Assembly: GCF_947501665.1 (NCBI RefSeq)
Contig: NZ_CANMWS010000026.1
Span: 18,085-82,084 of the forward strand
Reading direction: 5' to 3'
Length of the DNA: 64,000 bases
DNA from: an uncultured Shewanella sp.
GTDB lineage: Bacteria; Pseudomonadota; Gammaproteobacteria; Enterobacterales; Shewanellaceae
Below the pieces are notes generated by a model that worked only from the letters and a program-made list of their open reading frames with translations, did no database searches and was not told where the DNA came from. This document shows positions 56,330-64,000 of this stretch, piece by piece (position 1 is the first letter of the stretch; the number at the start of each line of letters is the position of its first letter). The translations under genes were made by a program, and so were the position numbers.

Positions 56330-56360
56330 GCCTTCGACATGACGTCGAGGGCTTTTTTTT
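56330..56360 (+). terminator. Terminator of ccoNOQP
   Basis: GCCTTCGAC pairs with GTCGAGGGC (one G-T pair) across a 5-nt loop, followed by eight T residues, 32 bp after ccoP. Confidence 0.9.
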
Positions 56361-56448
56361 AAGCCATCTTTATTATCAATATGTTGCTTTATTTTAATTT
56401 TATTTTGAACATATGTTTATTTAATGTCGTTTTTAGAAGGATAGTATC

Positions 56449-56928
56449 ATGTCATCACCACAAGCCTGGTATAAGCAGTTCTGGCCTTGGTTTTTAATTA
56501 TTTTACCTTTATGCGCTGTTGTTGCGAGTATCAATTTACTGATGCTCGCCATCGATAATAAAGATCCCCTCGTATCGGATGACTACTATAAAGAAGGCAA
56601 AGCCATCAACTTAGATTTACGCAAAATTAAACAAGCACAAAAACTGGGAATGAACTACGCCCTTCGATTTGATGATGAATATGTCGAAATTAAACAAGAA
56701 GGTGGAGAGCACTATCTTGCAGCATTAAGTGTCGGTTTTTTTCATCCAACAATTGCGTCTAAAGATTTCAGTGAAATAGTGACCCCTGATGCAAATGGGA
56801 TTTACCGTATTGAACTGGATCAAAATATCGCGGGTCCATGGGAAGTTCGGCTCGAAGGCTATGATCAATCTTGGCGTATTCAAAAGCGCTTAACACTTGT
56901 TGATGATTCTGATTACTGGTTGAATTAA
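56449..56928 (+). CDS. fixH: FixH-family oxidase maturation protein
   Basis: 159 residues. One N-terminal membrane span (FWPWFLIILPLCAVVASINLL) is followed by the family motif LVSDDYYKEGKAINLDL and a beta-rich periplasmic domain. FixH (CcoH) supports cbb3 assembly or copper delivery. AAGGAT precedes the ATG. It starts the fixH-ccoI-ccoS gene group, 4 bp before ccoI. Confidence 0.9.
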   Translation: MSSPQAWYKQFWPWFLIILPLCAVVASINLLMLAIDNKDPLVSDDYYKEGKAINLDLRKIKQAQKLGMNYALRFDDEYVEIKQEGGEHYLAALSVGFFHPTIASKDFSEIVTPDANGIYRIELDQNIAGPWEVRLEGYDQSWRIQKRLTLVDDSDYWLN

Positions 56929-56932
56929 GATT

Positions 56933-59356
56933 ATGACACAGACTCGCTGTTATCATTGTGGTGAAGCCGTATTAGGCAATCCGTTATACACCCGTATTCA
57001 AAATAACGATGAAGCCATGTGCTGTCTCGGTTGCCAAGCAGTCTCAGCAGCGATTGTTGACGCGGGTCTGTTAAATTATTACCAATTTAGAACTCAGCCA
57101 GGCACACCACAACAAAGCCTCATCCCTACTGAATTATCTCAGTTTAGCGCATATGATTTACCAGAAGTACAAGAAGATTTTGTTTACCTGAAAAGTCAAA
57201 ATATTAAGCAAGTCTCTCTGACACTTGAAGGGATCACTTGTGCTGCGTGTACTTGGCTGATTGAGCATAAGCTAAAGCAACTTTCGGGCATTGAAAGTGT
57301 CGCAGTGAATTCCACCACAGAGCGAGCCCTTATAGCCTGGGATCCTGAGCAACTTCAACTAAGTGATATTCTAAATCAAATAACTCATATTGGTTATCAA
57401 GCTTACCCTTTCCAAGTCGATGAACAAGAAATTAAAACCAAAAAAGAAAGTCGACAATTTTTATTGCGCTTAGGCCTTGCAGGTTTTGCCACTATGCAAG
57501 TCATGATGTTTGCCCTCGCCCTTTACTCTGGCTTTTTTACTGATTTAGACAATGAGTTTCGAGATTATTTTCGCTGGGTCAGTATGTTATTTGCCGCACC
57601 AGTTGTGTTTTACTCTGCGCAACCTTTTTATTTTAGTGCGATCCGCTCTCTTTTGATGGGGAGAGTCAATATGGATGTTTCTATCAGTATTGCGATTTGT
57701 GGGGCTTACATTGCCAGCTGTGTAGAAACCATCAATGGCAGTGGCGAAGTGTATTTTGAGTCCGTCTCCATGTTTACTTTCTTCCTATTGCTCGGGCGAT
57801 ATTTCGAACAAAACGCAAGGCAAAAAGCCTCTGTTAACGCCAGTAACTTACACAAGCTCACTCCCCTTACAGCAAATAAAGTTCACGACACGGGCGTGAC
57901 AGAAATTCCTGCAAAACAGCTGGTGGTTGGTGATATTATTTTAATTAAGCCCGGTGACGTTGTCGCAGCAGATGGAAAAGTCATTGAAGGCTGCAGTAGT
58001 GTTAATGAATCCATGTTAACAGGCGAGCCACTGCCTATTATGAAAAAAAATGCCAGTATTGTTTATGCTGGCACCATTAATATGGATCATCCCCTCAACG
58101 TAGAAGTTACAGCGGTTGGACAGGCACAGTTAGTTGCCGATATTATTCGTTTGCAAGAAGTGGCGAGCCACAATAAACCTAAAATCGCTTTATATGCCGA
58201 TAAGTTTTCTAACTATTTCACCGCAGGCGTCTTAATGATTGCTTGTTTGAGTTATCTTTTTTGGTCTTTTTATTCTCCTGCTGATGCGTTTTGGATCACA
58301 CTGTCAGTGCTTGTTGCAACTTGCCCATGTGCCCTCGCTTTAGCAACCCCAACCGCTATCACTTGCAGTACATCCATTTTGACTCGAATGGGGATCATTA
58401 GCCGAAAAAATGATGTACTTGAAAAATTACCTTCACTTGAACACGTGGTTTTTGATAAAACAGGTACCCTCACATGCGGTGAGTTTTCTATTGAGGCTGT
58501 CTCACTTGTCACAACAGAGCACTTTGATGCAAATCAACAGGATATTTTAAATATTGCAGCTGCGTTAGAAGCCCACTCTTTACATCCCATAGCTTCAGCA
58601 TTTCGCGCTTACCAGCAACATGATATTGTTGCGAGTCAATGCGAGAATAAAGTGGGTCAAGGGATCTCAGGTGTCGTCAATAATCAACACTATAAATTGG
58701 GCAGTGCTGAATTTGTGGGGGTTGATCATCAGCATGCAGCCTTATCGCAATTGAAAGTCAGTGAACACGGGCAAGTCATCTGGCTAAGTGAAAATAATCG
58801 CATTTTAGCCCATATTCAACTGAGCGATACATTACGCCCTGATTCAGTCAAGGCTATCAATCAATTACAAAAAATGGGTTGTAGCCTGAGTATAGCCACA
58901 GGAGATGACGGCCCTCATGTCAGTGAGTTAGCACAAAAATTGAATATTGCCGATATTCATCAAGGTTTAAAGCCACAACAAAAACTTGAACTGATCCATC
59001 AATTACAACAAAAAAAGCATGTCGCTATGTTTGGCGATGGGATCAATGATGCTCCCGTTTTGGCGGGGGCTTATCTGTCGATTGCAATGGGCAGTGGTGC
59101 CGCAATAACAAAAAACAGCGCTGATTTAATTTTACTGGGGGATCATCTCTCTCGGTTTGGTGATGCGATACGCATTGCGAAAAAAACCAAACGTATTATT
59201 CAACAAAACTTATGTTGGGCAATTGGGTATAATGTGCTTGTGATCCCACTGGCGTTATCGGGTCATCTCCTACCTTATGTCGCAGCACTGGGTATGTCAG
59301 CTAGCTCTCTCATTGTTGTGTTCAACAGTTTGCGATTATTAAAAGGTAAAATATGA
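56933..59356 (+). CDS. ccoI: Copper-exporting P-type ATPase for cbb3 maturation
   Basis: 807 residues. N-terminal Cys-rich region (CYHCGEAVLG, CCLGC), HMA domain with GITCAACTW, eight membrane spans, the ion-binding CPC motif (C464-P-C466 in TCPCALALATP), phosphorylation site DKTGT (D508), and GDGINDAP. CcoI/FixI-type (CopA2-like) ATPases move copper out of the cytoplasm for CuB insertion. It overlaps ccoS by 4 bp (ATGA). Confidence 0.95.
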   Translation: MTQTRCYHCGEAVLGNPLYTRIQNNDEAMCCLGCQAVSAAIVDAGLLNYYQFRTQPGTPQQSLIPTELSQFSAYDLPEVQEDFVYLKSQNIKQVSLTLEGITCAACTWLIEHKLKQLSGIESVAVNSTTERALIAWDPEQLQLSDILNQITHIGYQAYPFQVDEQEIKTKKESRQFLLRLGLAGFATMQVMMFALALYSGFFTDLDNEFRDYFRWVSMLFAAPVVFYSAQPFYFSAIRSLLMGRVNMDVSISIAICGAYIASCVETINGSGEVYFESVSMFTFFLLLGRYFEQNARQKASVNASNLHKLTPLTANKVHDTGVTEIPAKQLVVGDIILIKPGDVVAADGKVIEGCSSVNESMLTGEPLPIMKKNASIVYAGTINMDHPLNVEVTAVGQAQLVADIIRLQEVASHNKPKIALYADKFSNYFTAGVLMIACLSYLFWSFYSPADAFWITLSVLVATCPCALALATPTAITCSTSILTRMGIISRKNDVLEKLPSLEHVVFDKTGTLTCGEFSIEAVSLVTTEHFDANQQDILNIAAALEAHSLHPIASAFRAYQQHDIVASQCENKVGQGISGVVNNQHYKLGSAEFVGVDHQHAALSQLKVSEHGQVIWLSENNRILAHIQLSDTLRPDSVKAINQLQKMGCSLSIATGDDGPHVSELAQKLNIADIHQGLKPQQKLELIHQLQQKKHVAMFGDGINDAPVLAGAYLSIAMGSGAAITKNSADLILLGDHLSRFGDAIRIAKKTKRIIQQNLCWAIGYNVLVIPLALSGHLLPYVAALGMSASSLIVVFNSLRLLKGKI

Positions 59357-59574
59357 GTATCATTTATGTCTTAATTCCCATTGCAATTATTTTTGTCATT
59401 ATTGCAGTTTGTGTCTTTTTTTGGGCTGTCCGTTCCGATCAGTTTGATGATCTTGAGAAACAAAGCGTCTCTATTTTATTTGATGATGAACCCAGCACGG
59501 CCCACTCAGAGTCAAAAAGCCCCATTCAAAATCAGCATAAACCTCAAACAGAGAAGATCTCGCGTTATGAATGA
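59353..59574 (+). CDS. ccoS: cbb3 oxidase maturation protein CcoS
   Basis: 73 residues. It begins MSIIYVLIPIAIIFVIIAV, one membrane span, then FFWAVRSDQFDDLEK, the CcoS signature. It overlaps ccoI by 4 bp and the next gene by 8 bp, so translation is probably coupled throughout. It is required for cofactor insertion into the oxidase in other bacteria. Confidence 0.92.
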   Translation: MSIIYVLIPIAIIFVIIAVCVFFWAVRSDQFDDLEKQSVSILFDDEPSTAHSESKSPIQNQHKPQTEKISRYE

Positions 59575-60292
59575 GTATGGTATTGTCGGTGCTTTTATTG
59601 TCGGTCTCATGGGTGCGGCGCATTGTGTGGGCATGTGTGCCGGCATTGTTGGCGCCCTTTCTAGCCAACAAGCCTTACCCAACAAACCATTAACCGGATT
59701 AGCGCAACGCCAATCTGGAATGCCTTTTGCCAAACAATTAGCACTGGTGCTCAATTATAACCTCGGCCGAATAAGCAGTTATACTCTTGCTGGCGCTATG
59801 GTCGGTGGTTTTGCTAGTGGTCTAGGTGCGTTGTTTAATATCGATGCTTACCTGTTATTTTTACGTGCTCTCGCGGGTTTGATGATGATTGCCACTGGCT
59901 TATATATTGCTCAGTTTTGGGCTGGTGTGATGCAAATTGAGCATATAGGCAAATTTATTTGGCGTTGGCTTGCGCCTCTGGCACAAAAATTTATCCCCGT
60001 TGAAACGCCCCGCCAAGCCATTGCGGCAGGACTGCTTTGGGGCTGGTTACCCTGTGGTTTAGTGTATAGCACCCTCACTTGGTCAGTTGCGGCAAATTCG
60101 GCTCTAGAAGGCGGGCTGATTATGCTGGCCTTTGGGCTTGGTACCTTACCGGCTTTGCTTAGTATGGGCATGGCGGCAACCCAGCTTAGCTACTGGGTTC
60201 AACGCAAAGCAGTACGAAGAATAAGTGGTTTTATTTTAATCTTATTTGGCATACAAACCTTGTATATCGCTTTAGCTCAATATCAACATTAA
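59567..60292 (+). CDS. TauE/SafE-family membrane protein (cbb3-associated)
   Basis: 241 residues from MNEYGIVGAF; a longer frame upstream is only the ccoS shadow. About six membrane spans. Cys/Met/His motifs GAAHCVGMCAGIVGAL and WGWLPCGLVYS are typical of the SafE-like proteins that follow ccoS in Shewanella and Vibrio. These motifs suggest metal handling for oxidase assembly, though the family name implies sulfite export. A palindromic hairpin follows. Confidence 0.85.
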   Translation: MNEYGIVGAFIVGLMGAAHCVGMCAGIVGALSSQQALPNKPLTGLAQRQSGMPFAKQLALVLNYNLGRISSYTLAGAMVGGFASGLGALFNIDAYLLFLRALAGLMMIATGLYIAQFWAGVMQIEHIGKFIWRWLAPLAQKFIPVETPRQAIAAGLLWGWLPCGLVYSTLTWSVAANSALEGGLIMLAFGLGTLPALLSMGMAATQLSYWVQRKAVRRISGFILILFGIQTLYIALAQYQH

Positions 60293-60296
60293 CATC

Positions 60297-60332
60297 ATAC
60301 CAATTTAATTAAATTGGTATAACTCCCTTTTT
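60297..60332 (+). terminator. Hairpin terminator after the SafE-like gene
   Basis: Perfect 24-nt palindrome made of ATACCAATTTAA and its inverse, then AACTCCCTTTTTT, 4 bp after the stop. Confidence 0.7.
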
Positions 60333-60483
60333 TCTATCGCTTTCATTCCTATTCATTCAAAATAGAGGCCTTAAGAAATGACTCAAGTCCTCTATTTTCT
60401 GGGTTGCTCTGTGTGTAGCGATCAACATCACACAATCCTTATAAAAAGTAGGGTAATATGAAATAATAAAGTCATATGACGAA

Positions 60484-61242
60484 ATGTACGGATGTAAGTT
60501 CATGAAACCTGCTAATAATCAAGCCTGTCGAAAAACAACATCGACGCTGCATTGCCATGACTGTAGCATGGCTGAACTGTGTATACCTTTTAGTTTAAAT
60601 CATCAAGAACTCGATTTACTTGATAATATTATTGAAAGAAAAAAGCCAATACATAAAGGTGAACAAATTATTAAAGCGGGCGAACCATTACGCTCTCTTT
60701 ATGCTTTACGCTCGGGTACACTTAAGAGTTATACCATTACTGAACAAGGAGATGAACAAATAACAGGATTCCATCTCGCAGGTGATGTCATTGGTTTTGA
60801 CAGTATTTATTCTGGTATTCATCAAAGTTTTTCACAAGCATTAGAAACCGCTATGGTATGTGAAATCCCTTACTCGACCTTAGATTCATTATCGGGTACG
60901 CTACCTAAACTGAGACAACAAGTCATGCGCTTAATGAGTAATGAAATCCAAAATGATCAGGAAATGATTTTGTTACTCAGTAAAAAGAATGCCGAAGAAC
61001 GCTTGGCCACTTTCTTAAGCCAGTTGGCGAGACGTTTTAGTGAACGTGGATTTTCTCAAAAAGCTTATCGTTTAGTCATGACACGAGGTGATATTGGTAA
61101 TTATCTTGGATTGACAGTTGAAACCATTAGTCGTCTCTTAGGGCGTTTTCAAAAAGCCAATATGATCCAAGTTCAAGGTAAAGATGTTAACATTATTGAT
61201 TTTAATGCACTCAGTCAATTGGCGGGAAGTAATAAAAGCTAA
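60484..61242 (+). CDS. etrA: Fnr/EtrA oxygen-sensing regulator
   Basis: 252 residues (246 if the ATG at 60502 is used; neither start has a strong RBS). Iron-sulfur ligands lie in LHCHDCSMAELC (C24, C27, C33) plus the Cys in AMVCEIPY. The cAMP-receptor-like effector fold includes FHLAGDVIGFDS. The recognition helix ETISRLLGRFQ carries the E, S and R that read TTGAT half-sites. Under low oxygen the [4Fe-4S] dimer should bind the box at 52837-52850 and activate ccoNOQP. An extra Cys15 lies upstream. Confidence 0.95.
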   Translation: MYGCKFMKPANNQACRKTTSTLHCHDCSMAELCIPFSLNHQELDLLDNIIERKKPIHKGEQIIKAGEPLRSLYALRSGTLKSYTITEQGDEQITGFHLAGDVIGFDSIYSGIHQSFSQALETAMVCEIPYSTLDSLSGTLPKLRQQVMRLMSNEIQNDQEMILLLSKKNAEERLATFLSQLARRFSERGFSQKAYRLVMTRGDIGNYLGLTVETISRLLGRFQKANMIQVQGKDVNIIDFNALSQLAGSNKS

Positions 61243-61338
61243 GAGAAAAATGGATCTCACGCTGAGCTTTATCTACAGTAGTATCATTAATACCCTCTTT
61301 AAACACGCTATGAATGCGCAGATCAGAAGGAAAATGCT

Positions 61339-62271
61339 ATGACGGAATATCACAAACTTCTCGTCGTTATCGATCCAACAACGGATACTCAAGCCGCTTT
61401 GGCCAGAGCCGTTGAGCTTTCCATTCCTAATAAAGCCAGTATTACTGTCTTTCTCTCTATTTATGACTTTTCTTATGAAATGACTTCTATTGTTTCTCAT
61501 CAAGAAAGAGAAGCGATGAGAGCTGGGGTGATCAGTCAAAGAAAAGCTTGGCTAGAAGAAATACTCACTCATTATCGTCAAGAAGGCATCATTATTAATA
61601 CCAATGTGGTTTGGCACAACCGCCCTTTTGAAAGTATTATTCTTTATGCCATTCAAGGAGAATATGATCTGATTATCAAAGGAACCCATGAACATGATAA
61701 ATTTAAGTCTGTTATTTTCACTCCAACTGATTGGCATTTAATGCGCAAAGCCCCTGTGCCGGTATTATTGGTAAAAGATCATGATTGGCCCGTACAAGGT
61801 AAAATTTTATGCGCCATTAATGTTGGTTCTGAAGATGATGCACATCAAGCGCTCAATAATAAAATTGTTGAGCATGCCATTCAACTCGCCGCTCAATTTA
61901 ATGCGCAGGTTCACTTGGTGAATGGCTATCCAGGCACGCCTGTCAATTTGGCCATAGAACTGCCAGACTTTGACAGCTACGCTTATACCGAAACATTACG
62001 CATGCAACATGAGCAAAGAGTCAATTTTCTTGCGAGTCATCATGCAATAGCGACCGATTGTTGCCATGTAGTAGAAGGATTAGCTGAAGATGTGATCCCA
62101 GATGTGGCTAAACAAATTGATGCTGAACTGGTCATCCTTGGCACCGTTGGGCGTACTGGTTTTTCAGCGGCACTGATAGGTAATACTGCAGAGCATGTCA
62201 TTGATAGTTTAAATTGTGACTTATTAGCCATTAAGCCTGATGGCTATCGTTCGCCTTTAGCTGATGATTAA
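61339..62271 (+). CDS. uspE: Universal stress protein E
   Basis: 310 residues with two tandem Usp domains (about 1-150 and 155-305). The second ends VILGTVGRTGFSAALIGNTAEHVI, containing the G-(x)2-G-(x)n-G(S/N) type nucleotide-binding loop. The first reads LIIKGTHEHDKFKS and lacks a full loop. AGAAGGA precedes the ATG. The fnr-uspE neighbourhood is conserved across gammaproteobacteria and suggests joint response to oxygen limitation. Confidence 0.93.
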   Translation: MTEYHKLLVVIDPTTDTQAALARAVELSIPNKASITVFLSIYDFSYEMTSIVSHQEREAMRAGVISQRKAWLEEILTHYRQEGIIINTNVVWHNRPFESIILYAIQGEYDLIIKGTHEHDKFKSVIFTPTDWHLMRKAPVPVLLVKDHDWPVQGKILCAINVGSEDDAHQALNNKIVEHAIQLAAQFNAQVHLVNGYPGTPVNLAIELPDFDSYAYTETLRMQHEQRVNFLASHHAIATDCCHVVEGLAEDVIPDVAKQIDAELVILGTVGRTGFSAALIGNTAEHVIDSLNCDLLAIKPDGYRSPLADD

Positions 62272-62728
62272 CAAGCAATGAAAGTCGTGGAAAGTAAATA
62301 GCATGAAAAAGCTCATAATAACAATGGGCTTTAATCATTTTACCGCTCGAATATTAGAGATGTTATTAGTCATATACATCATAATTAAAGCATAAATGAT
62401 GATTACAAAATCATTCAATAAACTGGCGATTCAAACAATAAAACGGCTGGTGGAATAATGAAATAAAAGCAAGCAGATAAGGAACAAGAATATCAAAATG
62501 CTTATAAAGACCAAATTAAAGACTTAAAAGCCTCAATAATACTTTAAGTTCATTTCATACATCAATAACGCTTACTCAATAAACAATCGGCTTAATAAGA
62601 TTAACCACATAATGGGATGTTTTTTCTTTTCAGTGAAAAAAGTGAATCGAAAAAGCCATTAAGCTTTACCCTTAAGGTTGAAACTGGAATAATATGCGCC
62701 TTAAATTGACCGCAATGAAGTATGTTTT
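62272..62728. other. Intergenic between uspE and ttcA
   Basis: 457 bp. A terminator-like hairpin lies at 62307-62331. A short lysine/glutamine-rich frame around 62465-62545 has no start and no recognisable family, so it is not called. Nothing else is supported. Confidence 0.5.
62307..62331 (+). terminator. Terminator-like hairpin after uspE
   Basis: AAAGCTCAT pairs with ATGGGCTTT (one G-T pair) across a 7-nt loop, followed by TAATCATTTT, 36 bp after the stop. Confidence 0.55.
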
Positions 62729-63670
62729 ATGTCTGAAGAAAAATCACCCGAGCAAGTCACTCGAATGAACAAACTGCGTAAGCGTTTGCGCCGTGAAGTG
62801 GGTAGCGCTATTGCCGATTACACTATGATTGAGGATGGAGATACAGTCATGTGCTGCCTGTCTGGCGGAAAAGACAGCTATGCCATGCTCGACATTTTAC
62901 TCAACTTACAAAAACGTGCTCCAATTAAATTTGATATTGTTGCTGTCAATTTAGATCAAAAACAACCTGGATTCCCAGAGGAGGTATTGCCTCGTTACCT
63001 TGACGCATTAAATGTGCCTTATCATATTTTAGAAAAAGACACTTATTCTATTGTCATGGATAAGGTACCAGAGGGTAAAACAACCTGCTCCTTGTGCTCA
63101 CGTTTACGCCGTGGCACCTTATATGGATTTGCTCAAAAAATTGGTGCCACAAAAATTGCGCTTGGACATCATAGAGATGATATTATTGAGACCTTATTTT
63201 TGAATATGTTTTTTGGTGGTAAAATGAAAGCCATGCCGCCTAAACTATTATCTGATGATAAAGCAAACATGGTGATCCGTCCTCTTGCCTACTGCCGTGA
63301 AAAAGATATTGCAGAATATGCGAAGTTGAGCGAATTCCCTATCATTCCCTGTAATTTATGTGGTTCTCAAGAAAACCTTAAACGAGCTGCAGTTAAAGAT
63401 ATGCTCAAACAGTGGGATAAACAACATCCCGGCAGAATCGAAACCATTTTTACTGCCATGCAAAATACCGCTCCCTCTCAAGGGGTTGACCGTGAACAAT
63501 TTGACTTTCAAGCCCTAAAACGAGATGAAACAGTCATTGCAACTGGCGATGTGGCCGAGGCTTCCTTACCCGCATTTGATTTTTTTGACGTGTCTAATAG
63601 TGGTCATATTGATCTTGATAGGTCTACTGCTGAACGCATTGATATCGTCAATACTTATTCCCCTAAATAA
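62729..63670 (+). CDS. ttcA: tRNA 2-thiocytidine biosynthesis protein
   Basis: 313 residues. PP-loop SGGKDS (45-50) binds ATP. Cys pairs CSLC (C120, C123) and CNLC (C208, C211) supply the iron-sulfur ligands. GHHRDDIIETLFLN is another family signature. TtcA thiolates cytidine 32 of some tRNAs. The position after uspE matches Shewanella gene order. Confidence 0.96.
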   Translation: MSEEKSPEQVTRMNKLRKRLRREVGSAIADYTMIEDGDTVMCCLSGGKDSYAMLDILLNLQKRAPIKFDIVAVNLDQKQPGFPEEVLPRYLDALNVPYHILEKDTYSIVMDKVPEGKTTCSLCSRLRRGTLYGFAQKIGATKIALGHHRDDIIETLFLNMFFGGKMKAMPPKLLSDDKANMVIRPLAYCREKDIAEYAKLSEFPIIPCNLCGSQENLKRAAVKDMLKQWDKQHPGRIETIFTAMQNTAPSQGVDREQFDFQALKRDETVIATGDVAEASLPAFDFFDVSNSGHIDLDRSTAERIDIVNTYSPK

Positions 63671-63819
63671 TCATATCATTTCAACTAATAGCATCGTCTT
63701 TATTCCACAACTATAGGTGTATTTACTTCCAATAAACACACCTTTAGTGATTCAATCATTCAATACTTGCCACCTTGTGAACTACACTCAACTGGTCAAT
63801 CATTGATTAACGGATCACC

Positions 63820-63935
63820 ATGTTCAAAAGCTCTCAGCCCATCAACAGCGTATTCTCATTTTATGCAGTTTAGGTGGGTTACTCGAATTTTATGACTTTA
63901 TTATTTCTGCTTTATTAGCCAGTTAAGTACCTGAG
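63820..63935 (+). pseudogene. Fragment of an MFS transporter gene
   Basis: An ATG at 63820 opens MFKSSQ, and after a frame change the sequence reads RILILCSLGGLLEFYDFIIS and ends at an in-frame stop after ALLAS. This is the first membrane helix of a metabolite:H+ symporter-type MFS protein. The rest is absent or off-frame up to the window edge. The surrounding 63671-63819 and 63936-64000 show nothing else. Confidence 0.6.
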
Positions 63936-64000
63936 TATAAAATTACCAACAATTAGAATGATATTTGAGCGTTAGATTACCAATGACTGATGCTTGCATT

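Noticed and set aside
59381..59566. N-terminal extension of the SafE-like protein
   Set aside because: This stretch is the ccoS gene read in another frame; the protein starts at the ATG at 59567.
62465..62545. Short Lys/Gln-rich frame between uspE and ttcA
   Set aside because: No start codon, no RBS and no recognisable family; at most a relic.

Overview
The window looks like the replication-terminus region of a marine, AT-rich gammaproteobacterium, most likely Shewanella or a close relative. Three things support this: the order ccoNOQP - fixH - ccoI - ccoS - SafE-type protein - fnr/etrA - uspE - ttcA, a DUF2987-type gene beside a Bax-like gene, and the chitin-degrading secretome. Terminus position is supported by a near-perfect XerCD dif site (44372-44399), a Tus-like gene (21147-22082), a possible MatP-like gene (34829-35299), and two FtsK KOPS-like octamers that point towards dif from either side.

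Layout. 1-10391 is the 3' part of a giant repetitive surface adhesin. 10.7-17.3 kb holds housekeeping genes: an acyl-CoA dehydrogenase with a candidate operator, dacB, a small membrane protein, a YvcK/YbhK-family gene, a 205-bp MITE, a Bax-like glucosaminidase and a DUF2987-type protein. 17.4-21.2 kb is decayed: an IS256-type remnant, an exported lipoprotein, an IS30-type remnant and a modF pseudogene that has lost both Walker A sites. 21.1-44.3 kb combines the Tus-like gene with an unusually dense set of exported enzymes and toxin-like proteins: V8-like protease, PLC-like protein, leukocidin-like protein, GH18 chitinase, AA10 LPMO, sedolisin and M6 protease. It also has a diguanylate cyclase, a kinase-like protein and a tyrosine recombinase.

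44.3-47.3 kb is the dif locus. A phosphatase-like gene is cut just before its catalytic loop, 38 bp from dif. Starting 1 bp after dif are a 34-bp direct repeat, an ISNCY/IS1202-type element whose tnp is followed by two opposite-strand passenger genes, a second exact copy of the 34-bp repeat, and a fragment of a second element. 47.8-52.8 kb holds another tyrosine recombinase and an operon of two tandem H-NOX sensors with a hybrid histidine kinase.

53.0-63.7 kb is the core respiratory block. It contains cbb3 oxidase genes behind an exact FNR box, oxidase maturation genes (fixH, ccoI, ccoS), the Fnr/EtrA regulator itself, uspE and ttcA. Together these suggest a microaerobic respiration module wired to Fnr and, through H-NOX, to nitric oxide. 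A broken MFS transporter lies at the right edge. No rRNA, tRNA or CRISPR array was recognised. All coordinates and motif matches were made by eye; no similarity search was run.
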